From NCBI GenBank assembly GCA_028687335.1, contig JAQUAI010000001.1, positions 186,001-250,000 of the forward strand: a stretch of 64,000 bases of DNA, written 5' to 3'. The notes below the pieces were generated by a model. It saw nothing but the letters and a program-made list of their open reading frames with translations, had not been told where the DNA came from and did not search any database. The stretch is from Gallionella sp. (GTDB taxonomy: Bacteria; Pseudomonadota; Gammaproteobacteria; Burkholderiales; Gallionellaceae). Shown here one piece after another: positions 9,152 through 17,956 of this stretch (positions within the stretch are counted from its first letter, which is position 1; every line of letters starts with the position of its first letter). Position numbers and translations under genes: made by a program.

Positions 9152-9919
9152 ATGAGGTTTGCCTCGCTTGGTAGTGGCAGTGAAGGCAACGCTTTGTTGG
9201 TTGAGGTTGGCGATACGCGGCTGCTGATGGATTGCGGTTTTGGCTTGCAAGACACTGTTGGACGTCTTGCTCGTTGCGGCCTTGCACCGGAGCAACTGGA
9301 CGGTATTGTGGTTACCCACGAGCATGGTGATCACATCGGCGGCGTTGCGAGGCTGGCGAGAAAATATGCCATTCCCGTTTGGCTGACGCACGGCACACTG
9401 CGTACCCAGCCCGATGCTTTTTCCCAAGGGCTGGTCATTAACGAAATTGATTCGCATTGCAGCTTTGCGCTTGGCGATATCGAAGTTCACCCCTATCCCG
9501 TTCCCCATGATGCCGCAGAGCCAGTGCAATTCGTTTTTGGTGATGGTGCCCGCCGTCTGGGCGTATTAACCGACAGTGGATGCGGCACACCGCATATCGA
9601 ACAAATGTTGAACGGCTGTCAGGCATTGGTGTTGGAGTGCAATCACGATGTGGATTTATTAATGAATGGGCCGTATCCGGCATCGCTCAAGCATCGTGTT
9701 GGCGGACGTTTGGGACATCTCAGCAACATGCAAGCAGCTGAAATATTGGCGCGTCTGGACACTGGTGCATTGCAGCATCTGGTGGCGGCGCATCTCAGTA
9801 GTAAAAATAACACGCAAGAACTAGCACTGGCCGCATTGTCGGCTGCGTTAGGGTGCGAAGCGGAGTGGCTTGGAGTGGCGGTTCAGCAAGAGGGTTTTGC
9901 TTGGCGCGAGTTGTGCTGA
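9152..9919 (+). CDS. MBL-fold metallo-hydrolase (YycJ/VicX-like)
   Basis: A 255-residue metallo-beta-lactamase-fold protein. The main metal motif is THEHGDHIGG and later metal ligands are in LTDSGCGT and ECNHD. The N-terminus MRFASLGSGSEGNALLVE is typical of the YycJ/VicX-like subgroup, some of which are thought to be exonucleases; the substrate here is not known. It lies 17 nt downstream of bamC, so it is probably the last gene of the dapA-bamC unit, and a strong hairpin follows it. Cytosolic, no signal peptide. Confidence 0.85.
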   Translation: MRFASLGSGSEGNALLVEVGDTRLLMDCGFGLQDTVGRLARCGLAPEQLDGIVVTHEHGDHIGGVARLARKYAIPVWLTHGTLRTQPDAFSQGLVINEIDSHCSFALGDIEVHPYPVPHDAAEPVQFVFGDGARRLGVLTDSGCGTPHIEQMLNGCQALVLECNHDVDLLMNGPYPASLKHRVGGRLGHLSNMQAAEILARLDTGALQHLVAAHLSSKNNTQELALAALSAALGCEAEWLGVAVQQEGFAWRELC

Positions 9920-9951
9920 GCAAGTAAAAAGGAAAATGGGCAGTAGAAAAT

Positions 9952-9979
9952 AAAAAAGCCGACTTGCGTCGGCTTTTTT
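9952..9979. terminator. Bidirectional rho-independent terminator
   Basis: A perfect 12-bp stem AAAAAAGCCGAC/GTCGGCTTTTTT with a TTGC loop. It carries A- and T-runs on both sides and lies between the convergent MBL hydrolase and small lipoprotein genes, so it can serve both. Confidence 0.88.
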
Positions 9980-10000
9980 AACGTGCGTAAGAAGTATGAA

Positions 10001-10225
10001 TTACTTCTTTGCTTCTTCAGCAGGAACAGCAGCAACAGCGGATGCTGCGTCAGCAACAACAGCGGATGCAGCGTCAACAACAGCAGAAGCGGCTTCAACA
10101 ACAGCAGGAGCTGCAACAGCAACAGCAGAAGCTGCGTCAACAACAGCAGCAGTTTCAGCTGGCTTTTCGCCACAAGCAGTCAGAGCCAGAGCCAACAGAG
10201 CAACAACCAGAGCAGAGCTTTTCAT
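10001..10225 (-). CDS. Small Ala/Val-rich repetitive lipoprotein
   Basis: A 74-residue protein with a clear lipoprotein signal: MKSSALVVALLALALTAC, with Cys18 as the acylation site. The remaining ~56 residues are nearly all Ala, Val, Ser, Asp and Glu in imperfect repeats of (V)DAASAVV, ending in PAEEAKK. The repeats suggest a long amphipathic helix anchored to a membrane, loosely like Lpp or entericidin-type peptides, but no function can be assigned. AAGGAAA upstream is a good ribosome site, and a perfect -10 and an 18-bp palindrome lie in the leader. The reverse strand of the GCN codon repeats gives long Gln/Ser/Asn-rich frames that are not genes. Confidence 0.8.
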   Translation of the reverse strand: MKSSALVVALLALALTACGEKPAETAAVVDAASAVAVAAPAVVEAASAVVDAASAVVADAASAVAAVPAEEAKK

Positions 10226-10279
10226 TTTTAATTTCCTTGGGAGGTTAAGTTAATCAATCGAGATAAATTTTTTACCAGA

Positions 10280-10297
10280 TTTCCAAGTACTTGGAAA
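10280..10297. promoter_or_regulatory. Perfect 18-bp palindrome in leader of small lipoprotein gene
   Basis: TTTCCAAGTACTTGGAAA is its own reverse complement. It lies just downstream of a TATAAT on the minus strand, within the first ~25 nt of the predicted transcript of the small lipoprotein gene. It could be a repressor operator or a 5' stem that stabilises the mRNA. Confidence 0.5.
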
Positions 10298-10309
10298 CCG
10301 AGGCGCGGC

Positions 10310-10315
10310 ATTATA
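10310..10315 (-). promoter_or_regulatory. -10 element TATAAT for small lipoprotein gene
   Basis: A consensus TATAAT is read on the minus strand about 85 nt before the lipoprotein ATG, with transcription expected near 10303. The -35 region at the right distance (CTGTAT) is weak, so activation or an extended element may be needed. Confidence 0.45.
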
Positions 10316-10360
10316 GTGTGCTCTAAAAAAAAATACAGCTATTTTTGGGGGGATTTGTAT

Positions 10361-10852
10361 CTATAACCCTAATTTTGATGCGGAAATGCCGGAATGGGAT
10401 GTGCTCCACATTTCCAGAAAGCGGGATTTCAGCAATCTGGCCTGACTTGGGTCGTTGCGACCGAGGATACCGCGCGGGTCGTCAAAATGAAACCGGCGCA
10501 CAAAATTAACATCGTCAGCGACAGCAAGCGGATCGCTGATCTGACGTAGGTTTAGCGGGGTTTGGTGGATAAACATGCTGTTGCTAAACTGGGTTAGCAA
10601 CATGGTCATACGTGCGCAAGAGGTGGCTAAATAGTGGGTGTCATGTGTCAGTAAATAAAGACGATTGGCGGGATTGGACAGTAGAAAGGTGCGCAATACT
10701 TGGTAACGGACTTCACTGTTGAAGCCGATACCATCGAAATTTTTTTCAAAAATATACAATTCATGCTGCGCCAAGCCGCATAGCGTATCCAGTGCTTGGG
10801 TGTAGTCGGCGATGCCATCCAATTGGGTGTGTTGCAAGGCAGCTTCACTCAT
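10361..10852 (-). CDS. Uncharacterised protein (DUF7931-like)
   Basis: A 163-residue cytosolic protein without signal peptide or membrane segment. I do not recognise a defined enzyme motif. The overall pattern (HELYIFEKNFDGIGFNSEVRY near residue 30, then NRLYLLTHDTHYL) resembles the small betaproteobacterial DUF7931 family, sometimes found fused to acetyltransferases. It begins 15 nt after the stop of the roxA-like gene, so the two form one transcript. That suggests, without proving, a link to the ribosomal oxygenase or to translation. Confidence 0.65.
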   Translation of the reverse strand: MSEAALQHTQLDGIADYTQALDTLCGLAQHELYIFEKNFDGIGFNSEVRYQVLRTFLLSNPANRLYLLTHDTHYLATSCARMTMLLTQFSNSMFIHQTPLNLRQISDPLAVADDVNFVRRFHFDDPRGILGRNDPSQARLLKSRFLEMWSTSHSGISASKLGL

Positions 10853-10867
10853 GATTGCCTCCTGTTA

Positions 10868-11992
10868 TCAAGCTGGCGATAGATAACCGTCAAGATACCA
10901 CTGGTACAACAAATCTAATGTTTCGGCGGACTGAGGCATCTCTGCCGACAAGCTGCGCTGGTCTGCCAATGTGCGCAAGGCTTCGAAGCTGTCGCCGTTT
11001 GCGGAATAGGCTTCCCCATTCATAAATATCCAGCCTTTATGGCTCAGCATCTGCGACTTTAGGTCTAGCTCAAGGCCACGTTGTTGTACGCGCTGGGCGA
11101 ATTTGGCGGCAGATAAAGGGCGTTCTGGTGTATCAAAAAAGATGTGCGGCTTTGGCTCGGACAGATAGCAGCCGAGGAAATTGGCAATGTCTTCACGATC
11201 CCAGCGTATTTTCGCTACGGCGCTTTCCACCTGTTTGATCATGTCGATGCTGATCTTGGATGGGTGTTTTTGCGTCTTCAAGTCGGGATCGGCATACATG
11301 CCGTCGATATTGATACGGTCTTGCAGGTAAACCAGAAACTGTTCGCCCAGTTCTTGGTAGGCTGGGGTGCGAAAGCCGATGGAATAGGTCATGCAATCGT
11401 CCTCGGCGATGCCGTTGTGGGCGCAATGCGGTGGCAGATAAAGCATGTCACCTGCTTCCAGTACCCATTCCTGCTCGATTTTGAAATCACGCAGAATGCG
11501 CAGTGGGGCACCTTCGATCAAGGTGTGGTCAGCTTGGGTGGAAATTTGCCAGCGGCGATGTCCCAAACCTTGCAGCAGGAACACATCGTAGGAGTCGAAA
11601 TGCGGGCCGACGCCGCCGCCTTTGGGGGCATAGCTAACCATTAGGTCATCCAGCCGGGTATGCGGGATGAAGTCGAAGTGTTTGAGCAGCGCTGCGCCCT
11701 CAGGCAGGTGATGGTTCACACCTTGCACCAGCACAGTCCATTTTTTCTTGCCGAAATGCTTGAAATCATCCGCCTCAAAAGGCGTATGACACAGGCCAAA
11801 TTTGCCTTTGTCTTGAGTGACGAGGCGCGCTTGCACATCTTCTGTGCAGGCAAGTTGGATAAGCTCATCCGCGCCCAATAGTCCGGTGAAATCAGGTATG
11901 GCTTTACGTATCAGCAGGGGTTTTTTCTGCCAATAGTCGCGCAAAAATTCGTTGACGGATAGGCCGCCTAGCAAGGTAGATAGATTTTTCAT
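10868..11992 (-). CDS. roxA: Cupin/JmjC ribosomal protein hydroxylase (RoxA/YcfD family)
   Basis: A 374-residue Fe(II)/2-oxoglutarate oxygenase. The metal triad is visible: H131 and D133 in GPHFDSYDVF, and H192 in PPHCAHNG. The N-terminus FLRDYWQKKPLLIRKA and the C-terminal dimer/winged region fit the E. coli YcfD (RoxA) type, which hydroxylates an arginine of ribosomal protein L16. E. coli RoxA is 373 residues, so the length agrees. The protein is cytosolic and first in a two-gene unit. Assignment to L16 rather than another substrate rests on family similarity. Confidence 0.88.
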   Translation of the reverse strand: MKNLSTLLGGLSVNEFLRDYWQKKPLLIRKAIPDFTGLLGADELIQLACTEDVQARLVTQDKGKFGLCHTPFEADDFKHFGKKKWTVLVQGVNHHLPEGAALLKHFDFIPHTRLDDLMVSYAPKGGGVGPHFDSYDVFLLQGLGHRRWQISTQADHTLIEGAPLRILRDFKIEQEWVLEAGDMLYLPPHCAHNGIAEDDCMTYSIGFRTPAYQELGEQFLVYLQDRINIDGMYADPDLKTQKHPSKISIDMIKQVESAVAKIRWDREDIANFLGCYLSEPKPHIFFDTPERPLSAAKFAQRVQQRGLELDLKSQMLSHKGWIFMNGEAYSANGDSFEALRTLADQRSLSAEMPQSAETLDLLYQWYLDGYLSPA

Positions 11993-12091
11993 ACGTGCGA
12001 TTATAGCCTTGCAATAAGCGTGGCGGCTGTCGCGAAAAAATAATTCAGACGATGTGCTAAATATGTTTAGAATTGACCGCAGGAGGATGTG

Positions 12092-12571
12092 ATGCAGTCA
12101 ATACAATTAAACGCAGGCGTAGAAGCGCCGCATTTTGAATTACCAGATGCGGACATGGGAACCTTCGTGTTGACCGCCCAACACGGCAAAAAGAATGTTG
12201 TCCTGTATTTTTACCCGAAGGACGACACGCCGGGTTGCACCATGGAAGCGAATGAGTTCAGCGATATCTCAGATGAGTTTGACAAGCTGGAAACGCTCGT
12301 CGTCGGTATCAGCCGCGATGACTGTATCAGTCATGCCACGTTCAGGGATAAGTACGGACTGTCGGTCATCCTGCTCTCCGATCCCGATGCGCGCATTTGC
12401 AAGCGTTACGGTGTGATGGTCGAGAAAGAGGTCGATGGACACAAGAAGCATGTGATCCAGCGTTCCACTTTTGTGATTGATAAACAAGGCATGTTGCGTC
12501 ACGTGATTTATGGTGTCCATGCACATGGGCACGCGCAAGAAATTCTTAATTTAATAAAGGAAATGAAATGA
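12092..12571 (+). CDS. bcp: Bcp/PrxQ-type peroxiredoxin lacking the usual resolving Cys
   Basis: A 159-residue thiol peroxidase that reduces hydrogen peroxide and organic peroxides. The peroxidatic cysteine is C49 in DDTPGCTMEANEF. In E. coli Bcp a resolving Cys lies five residues later; here that position is Asn54. Other cysteines (in DDCISH and RICKRYG) may substitute, or it may work as a 1-Cys enzyme. The ATG at 12092 is preferred because AGGAGG ends five bases before it; an in-frame GTG one codon earlier is too close. The stop overlaps the slyD ATG by 4 nt, so peroxidase and chaperone are co-expressed. Confidence 0.9.
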   Translation: MQSIQLNAGVEAPHFELPDADMGTFVLTAQHGKKNVVLYFYPKDDTPGCTMEANEFSDISDEFDKLETLVVGISRDDCISHATFRDKYGLSVILLSDPDARICKRYGVMVEKEVDGHKKHVIQRSTFVIDKQGMLRHVIYGVHAHGHAQEILNLIKEMK

Positions 12572-13056
12572 AGATAGCAAAAGACACCGTGGTTAGCATC
12601 CGTTACGAACTGTTCGATTCTGAAGGTGAACTGCTGGAAAAGGTTGATGAGCCAATCAGTTATTTGCACGGCGGTTACGATGGCATTTTTCCACTGGTGG
12701 AAGAAGCGTTGCAGGGTAAAGCAGTAGGTGATAAATGCACGGTGACGATGCAGCCGGATGACGCTTTTGGCGAGTACGACCATAATCTGGTTGAAGTCGA
12801 AGCACGCAGCTCTTTCCCTAAAGAAGTGGCTGTTGGCATGCAGTTTGAGGGCGGCCCTGAGTCCGCTGAAGATGATGATTTCCTGCTTTACACCGTGGTT
12901 GAAGTCACCGACGACGAAGTGACTGTGGACGGTAATCATCCGTTGGCTGGCAAGACTCTCACCTTTGTGTGTAACGTGACTGGCGTGCGTGCTGCAAGCG
13001 AAGAAGAGTTGTCGCACGGACACATCCACGAAGGTGACTGCGGTCACGTGCACTAA
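12568..13056 (+). CDS. slyD: FKBP-type peptidyl-prolyl isomerase SlyD
   Basis: A 162-residue cytosolic prolyl isomerase and chaperone. The FKBP halves flank the insert-in-flap domain (~70-130), with YLHGGYDGIFPLVEEAL and PDDAFGEYD as family marks. The C-terminal tail is short and only mildly histidine-rich (HGHIHEGDCGHVH), compared with the long metal tail of E. coli SlyD, so any nickel storage role would be reduced. It is translationally coupled to the upstream peroxiredoxin. Confidence 0.93.
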   Translation: MKIAKDTVVSIRYELFDSEGELLEKVDEPISYLHGGYDGIFPLVEEALQGKAVGDKCTVTMQPDDAFGEYDHNLVEVEARSSFPKEVAVGMQFEGGPESAEDDDFLLYTVVEVTDDEVTVDGNHPLAGKTLTFVCNVTGVRAASEEELSHGHIHEGDCGHVH

Positions 13057-13101
13057 AACACTTCTCACTCCTATCGATTCCCGTCACTGATCGGATTGCA
13101 G

Positions 13102-14463
13102 ATGGCAAAAGCCAAGTCCATCTATAGCTGTACCGAATGTGGCGGGCAATCGCCCAAATGGCAGGGACAATGCCCGCATTGCGAAGCTTGGAACACGCTG
13201 GTTGAAACCGTTGCCGAGACTAGCGTTGCGGCGGGCAAAAATCGCTTTAGCGCACTAACCGCCAATGCCTCGGTACAGCGATTGTCTGATGTCGAGGCGG
13301 CAGAAGTGCCGCGCACACCTAGCGGAATTGTCGAATTTGATCGTGTGCTGGGTGGCGGTTTGGTGCAAGGCGCGGTCGTGCTCATCGGCGGCGATCCCGG
13401 CATCGGCAAATCCACACTATTGTTGCAGACACTTGCGCACCTTTCGGTGACGCGCAATGTGTTGTATGTCAGCGGCGAAGAGTCGCCACAACAGATCGCC
13501 TTACGCGCGAAACGTCTGGTGCTGGATGCCAGTTCGGTTCACCTGCTGGCGGAAATTCAGCTCGAAAAAATTCAGACCACCATTGCACAGCAAAAGCCCG
13601 ATGTAGTGGTGATCGATTCCATTCAAACGATTTACTCCGAACAACTTACCTCGGCTCCGGGTTCGGTGGCGCAAGTGCGTGAATGCGCCGCACAACTGAC
13701 CCGTATTGCCAAAAGCAATAACGTGACAATGATTCTCGTCGGTCACGTCACCAAAGAAGGTGCTTTGGCGGGGCCGCGCGTGTTGGAGCACATCGTCGAT
13801 ACCGTGCTGTATTTCGAAGGTGACACCCATTCCAGCTTCCGTCTCATCCGAGCGTTCAAGAATCGCTTCGGAGCGGTGAACGAGTTGGGCGTATTCGCCA
13901 TGACCGAAAAAGGGCTGCGCGAAGTGAGCAACCCGTCCGCGCTGTTTTTGTCGCAACACGGCACGCAGGTGGCGGGCTCGTGTGTGATGGTGACGCAGGA
14001 AGGTACGCGTCCGCTGCTGGTTGAGATACAAGCACTGCTCGACGATTCGCATGCGCCTACGCCGCGCCGTTTATCGCTAGGGCTGGAGCAAAACCGCTTG
14101 GCAATGTTGCTGGCGGTATTGCATCGTCATGCAGGCGTGGCTTGCTTCGATCAGGATGTGTTCATTAATGCCGTTGGTGGCGTAAAGATCACCGAGCCGG
14201 GGGCTGATCTTGCCGTACTACTCGCCATTGTTTCGTCATTGCGTAACAAGCCCTTGCCGGAAAAAATGGTGGTATTCGGTGAAGTGGGGCTGGCTGGCGA
14301 AGTGCGTCCCGTACAGCGCGGGCAGGAACGTTTGAAAGAAGCTGCCAAATTGGGCTTCACTCACGCCATCATCCCAAAAGCTAATGCACCCAAACACAAG
14401 ATAGATGGCATGACCATTATCGCGGTGGATAGAGTGGATGAGGCGGTGGAGAAGATGCGTTAA
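13102..14463 (+). CDS. radA: DNA repair protein RadA
   Basis: A 453-residue RecA-like ATPase that promotes branch migration in recombinational repair. Visible in order are a C4 zinc finger (CTECG...CPHC, residues ~9-28), Walker A GGDPGIGKST, the RadA-specific KNRFG motif and a C-terminal Lon-like domain. The ATG giving MAKAKSIYSC is chosen; a TTG two codons upstream is less likely. It is convergent with the cusF gene, with only 2 nt between the stop codons. Confidence 0.96.
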   Translation: MAKAKSIYSCTECGGQSPKWQGQCPHCEAWNTLVETVAETSVAAGKNRFSALTANASVQRLSDVEAAEVPRTPSGIVEFDRVLGGGLVQGAVVLIGGDPGIGKSTLLLQTLAHLSVTRNVLYVSGEESPQQIALRAKRLVLDASSVHLLAEIQLEKIQTTIAQQKPDVVVIDSIQTIYSEQLTSAPGSVAQVRECAAQLTRIAKSNNVTMILVGHVTKEGALAGPRVLEHIVDTVLYFEGDTHSSFRLIRAFKNRFGAVNELGVFAMTEKGLREVSNPSALFLSQHGTQVAGSCVMVTQEGTRPLLVEIQALLDDSHAPTPRRLSLGLEQNRLAMLLAVLHRHAGVACFDQDVFINAVGGVKITEPGADLAVLLAIVSSLRNKPLPEKMVVFGEVGLAGEVRPVQRGQERLKEAAKLGFTHAIIPKANAPKHKIDGMTIIAVDRVDEAVEKMR

Positions 14464-14465
14464 AT

Positions 14466-14816
14466 CTACTTGCGCCCGATCTTGACGATTACCCACTGCT
14501 TTTTTTCACCTTGCAACATTTCAAAGCGCACCGTGTCACCAGCCTTGAGGTTCTTGGGCAAGGGGGCGCTCAACGTGAACCACATGGTCATTGCCGGCCA
14601 ACCCAATTCAGCGATGGACTCATGCGCGATCTGTACCTTGTTTTCATTTGCGTTTACCGCTTTTAGCACACCGCTGCTTTGGTGCGTGATTTCGCTGCTG
14701 GCGGCGGGCATCGCCATTTGATGTTGCGACATGTCGTGTTCGTGCGAAGCTGCTTGTGCAACAACTGCGTTGCTTGCGGCGATGGCCAGGCCGATTGCGA
14801 GTGTGACCGTTCTCAT
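14466..14816 (-). CDS. cusF: Periplasmic copper chaperone, CusF family
   Basis: A 116-residue exported protein with signal peptide (cleavage near VAQAASHE) and a His/Met-rich N-terminus (HEHDMSQHQMAM). The C-terminal CusF OB-fold domain carries WPAMTMWF, whose Trp and Met residues bind Cu(I)/Ag(I) in the family. The ATG overlaps the cusA stop by 4 nt, so it is the last gene of the cus operon. A second CusF-like domain is fused to the end of CusB. Confidence 0.93.
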   Translation of the reverse strand: MRTVTLAIGLAIAASNAVVAQAASHEHDMSQHQMAMPAASSEITHQSSGVLKAVNANENKVQIAHESIAELGWPAMTMWFTLSAPLPKNLKAGDTVRFEMLQGEKKQWVIVKIGRK

Positions 14817-17800
14817 GATGTTTCCTTTCTATGGGAATGGATGGTTGAAGAAATCTGGTGTTGCTTGATCAGCGCATAGATCACCGGAATGACCAGCAGC
14901 GTGAGCACGGCCGAAGAGATCATGCCACCGACCATGGGGGCGGCGATGCGGCGCATCACTTCCGAGCCGGTGCCGCTGCTCCACAGGATGGGCAGCAGGC
15001 CAGCCATGATGGCCACCACGGTCATCATCTTGGGGCGCACACGTTCTACTGCGCCTTCCATGATGGATGCATATAAGTCCTGGGCAGTGGGTTGGAGGCC
15101 AGCCTCGGCGCACTTTGCCTGCACTTCCTGCCATGCCTTCTCCAGATAGATCAGCATCACTACGCCGGTCTCCGCCGCCACACCCGCCAGCGCGATGAAG
15201 CCAACCGCCACCGCCACGCTCAAGTTGTAATCGAGCAGCCACAGCAGCCACACGCCGCCCACCAGCGCGAACGGTACTGACAGCATCACCACCAGCGATT
15301 CCGTGACGCGTTTGAAGTTGAGATACAGCAGCAGGAAGATCAGCAGCAGCGTGATGGGGATCACGATCTTCATTTTGGCGATGGCACGTTCCATGTATTC
15401 GAATTGCCCGCTCCAGGTGGCGTAGTAGCCGGGCGGGAACTTCACTTCAGCCGCCACGGCCTTGCGCGCCTCGTCCACATACGAGCCGATGTCGCGCTCG
15501 CGGATGTCCACGTAGATGTAGGCGGAGAGCAGGGCGTTCTCGGTGCGGATACTCGGCGCGCCTTTGCTGAGGCTCACCCTGGCGACATGGCCGAGCGGGA
15601 TCATCGCGCCGTCCATAGTGGTCACCAGCACCTCGCGCGCGATGCGTTCCGGTGTGTCGCGCAGTTCACGCGGATAACGCACGCTCACGCCGAAGCGTTC
15701 CAGACCTTCCACCGTGGTGGTGACCATCTCGCCGCCCAGCGCGGTGGCGATGACGTCCTGCAACTCGCCGACAGTCAGCCCGTAGCGCGCCAGCGCCAAC
15801 CGGTCGGGTGCGATGTCGAGATAGAAACCGCCGGTGATGCGTTCGGCGTAGGCGCTGGTCGTGCCCGGAATCTTCTTGACCACGGCCTCGATCTGCTTGG
15901 CGAGGCGTTCCATCTCGTCCAGATTCTTGCCGTATACCTTGATGCCGATGGGCGTGCGGATGCCGGTGGAGAGCATGTCGATGCGTGCCTTGATTGGCAT
16001 GGTCCACGAGTTAGCCACACCGGGGAATTGCAGCGCGCGGTCCATCTCGGCGATCAGCTTGTCGGTATCCATGCCGTCGCGCCATTCCTCTTGCGGTTTG
16101 AGGTTGATCACCGTCTCGAACATCTCAAGCGGCGCCGGGTCGGTGGCGGTCTGCGCGCGCCCGGCCTTGCCATACACCGACGCGACCTCGGGGAAACTCT
16201 TGATGATCTTGTTCTGCGTCTGCAGCAGTTCGGCGGCTTTGGTCACCGACATGCCGGGCAACGCGGTGGGCATGTAGAACAGCGTGCCTTCGTTGAGCGT
16301 CGGCATGAATTCGCTCCCCAGCTTCATGGCGGGATAGATGCTCAGCAGCATCGCGGTGGCGGCGACGGCAAGCGTGGTTTTCTTGTGCTGCAGTACGGCG
16401 GCTATGAGTGGACGGTAGCCTGCGATGAGCCAGCGGTTGAGTGGGTTCGCTGCTTCCGGTTTGATCTTTCCTTTGATGAACAACAACATCAGCACTGGCA
16501 CCAGCGTGACCGAGAGCAGTGCGGCACCGGCCATGGCGAAGGTCTTGGTAAAGGCGAGTGGTGCGAACAAGCGGCCTTCCTGCGCCTCCAGTGTGAACAC
16601 CGGCAGGAAAGAAACGGTGATGATGAGCAAGGAGAAGAAGAGGGAGGGGCCGACTTCTTTACAGGCGGTCAGTATCGCGTCGAAACGAGATTCATCACCT
16701 TCCATGCGTTCCAGATGTTTATGCGCATTCTCGATCATCACGATCGCCGCATCCACCATCGCGCCGATGGCGATGGCGATCCCGCCCAGGCTCATGATGT
16801 TGGAATTCAGATTCAAAAAACGCATGGCGATGAACGCGATCAGCACGCCGATGGGCAGCATCACGATGGCGACCAACGCACTGCGCGCATGCATCAAAAA
16901 CACCATGCACACCAGCGCCACGATCAATCCTTCTTCCAGCAGCGTCTGCTTCAGCGTGGCGATGGCGCGCTGGATCAACTCGGAGCGGTCATACACGGTC
17001 TGGATGGTCACGCCTTCTGGCAGGCCGGGGGCGATCTCGGCGATCTTGGCTTTGATGTTCGCTATCACTTCCAGCGCGTTCTGCCCATAGCGCGCCATGG
17101 CGATGCCCGACACCACTTCGCCTTCACCATCCAATTCGGTCAGGCCGCGCCGTTCGTCCGGCCCCAGTTCCACACGCGCGATGTCGCGCAGCAGCACCGG
17201 CGTGCCGCGCTCGGCTTTCACCACCAGATTTTCGATATCCGCTTTGCCGCGCAGATAGCCGTGGCCGCGCACCATGTATTCGGTCTCGGCCATCTCCACC
17301 ACACGCCCGCCGACATCGCGATTGCTGTCGCGGATGACCTGCGACACTTTGCTCAACGGGATGCCGTAGGAACGCAGCTTCAGCGGGTCGACTGTCACTT
17401 GGTATTGCTGCACGAAGCCGCCGATGGATGCGACCTCGGCCACGCCGTGCGCCTTGGTGAGTTGGTAGCGCACATACCAGTCCTGCATGGTGCGCAGTTC
17501 GGCGAGGTCGTGTTTATCGCTCAACACGGCGTATTGGTACACCCAGCCCACGCCGCTGGCATCCGGCCCCAGTTGCGGCGAGACGCCTTGAGGCATGCGC
17601 CCGGCGATGCTGTTCAGATATTCCAGCACGCGCGAACGCGCCCAGTAGATGTCGGTGCCGTCCTCAAAGATCACGTACACGAACGACGCACCGAAGAAGG
17701 AGAAGCCGCGCACCACTTTTGATTTGGGCACGGACAGCATGGCCGTGGTGAGAGGGTAGGTGACTTGGTCTTCCACCACCTGCGGTGCTTGTCCCGAGTA

Positions 17801-17956
17801 TTCCGTATAGACGATGACTTGCACATCGGATAGATCAGGCAGCGCGTCCAGCGGCGTCTTCACCAGCGCATAGATGCCCGCCAGCGTGATGAACAGGGTG
17901 GCGAGCAGAACCAGGAAACGGTTCTTCGCCGACCACTCAATGATTGTGTTCAGCAT
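14813..17956 (-). CDS. cusA: Heavy-metal RND efflux pump CusA
   Basis: A 1047-residue inner-membrane proton-driven pump of the HME-RND family, with twelve predicted membrane segments and two large periplasmic loops. The TM4 region GAMVDAAIVMIENAHKHLE is the form found in Cu/Ag pumps rather than Co/Zn/Cd pumps. Length matches E. coli CusA (1047). Its start lies 20 nt inside the end of cusB. It should assemble with the CusB adaptor and CusC channel to expel Cu(I)/Ag(I). The long opposite-strand open frame over this gene is a composition shadow. Confidence 0.95.
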   Translation of the reverse strand: MLNTIIEWSAKNRFLVLLATLFITLAGIYALVKTPLDALPDLSDVQVIVYTEYSGQAPQVVEDQVTYPLTTAMLSVPKSKVVRGFSFFGASFVYVIFEDGTDIYWARSRVLEYLNSIAGRMPQGVSPQLGPDASGVGWVYQYAVLSDKHDLAELRTMQDWYVRYQLTKAHGVAEVASIGGFVQQYQVTVDPLKLRSYGIPLSKVSQVIRDSNRDVGGRVVEMAETEYMVRGHGYLRGKADIENLVVKAERGTPVLLRDIARVELGPDERRGLTELDGEGEVVSGIAMARYGQNALEVIANIKAKIAEIAPGLPEGVTIQTVYDRSELIQRAIATLKQTLLEEGLIVALVCMVFLMHARSALVAIVMLPIGVLIAFIAMRFLNLNSNIMSLGGIAIAIGAMVDAAIVMIENAHKHLERMEGDESRFDAILTACKEVGPSLFFSLLIITVSFLPVFTLEAQEGRLFAPLAFTKTFAMAGAALLSVTLVPVLMLLFIKGKIKPEAANPLNRWLIAGYRPLIAAVLQHKKTTLAVAATAMLLSIYPAMKLGSEFMPTLNEGTLFYMPTALPGMSVTKAAELLQTQNKIIKSFPEVASVYGKAGRAQTATDPAPLEMFETVINLKPQEEWRDGMDTDKLIAEMDRALQFPGVANSWTMPIKARIDMLSTGIRTPIGIKVYGKNLDEMERLAKQIEAVVKKIPGTTSAYAERITGGFYLDIAPDRLALARYGLTVGELQDVIATALGGEMVTTTVEGLERFGVSVRYPRELRDTPERIAREVLVTTMDGAMIPLGHVARVSLSKGAPSIRTENALLSAYIYVDIRERDIGSYVDEARKAVAAEVKFPPGYYATWSGQFEYMERAIAKMKIVIPITLLLIFLLLYLNFKRVTESLVVMLSVPFALVGGVWLLWLLDYNLSVAVAVGFIALAGVAAETGVVMLIYLEKAWQEVQAKCAEAGLQPTAQDLYASIMEGAVERVRPKMMTVVAIMAGLLPILWSSGTGSEVMRRIAAPMVGGMISSAVLTLLVIPVIYALIKQHQISSTIHSHRKETS

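Noticed and set aside
9983-10253. Gln-, Ser/Asn- and Ala/Thr-rich open frames on the plus strand
   Set aside because: They are readings of the GCN codon repeats of the minus-strand lipoprotein gene; low complexity in all frames explains them.
15404-17722. 772-codon open frame on the plus strand opposite cusA
   Set aside because: It is antisense to a complete, clearly conserved RND pump gene, and its His/Asp/Gly/Arg-rich composition is what the reverse strand of this codon usage gives. No domain is recognisable.
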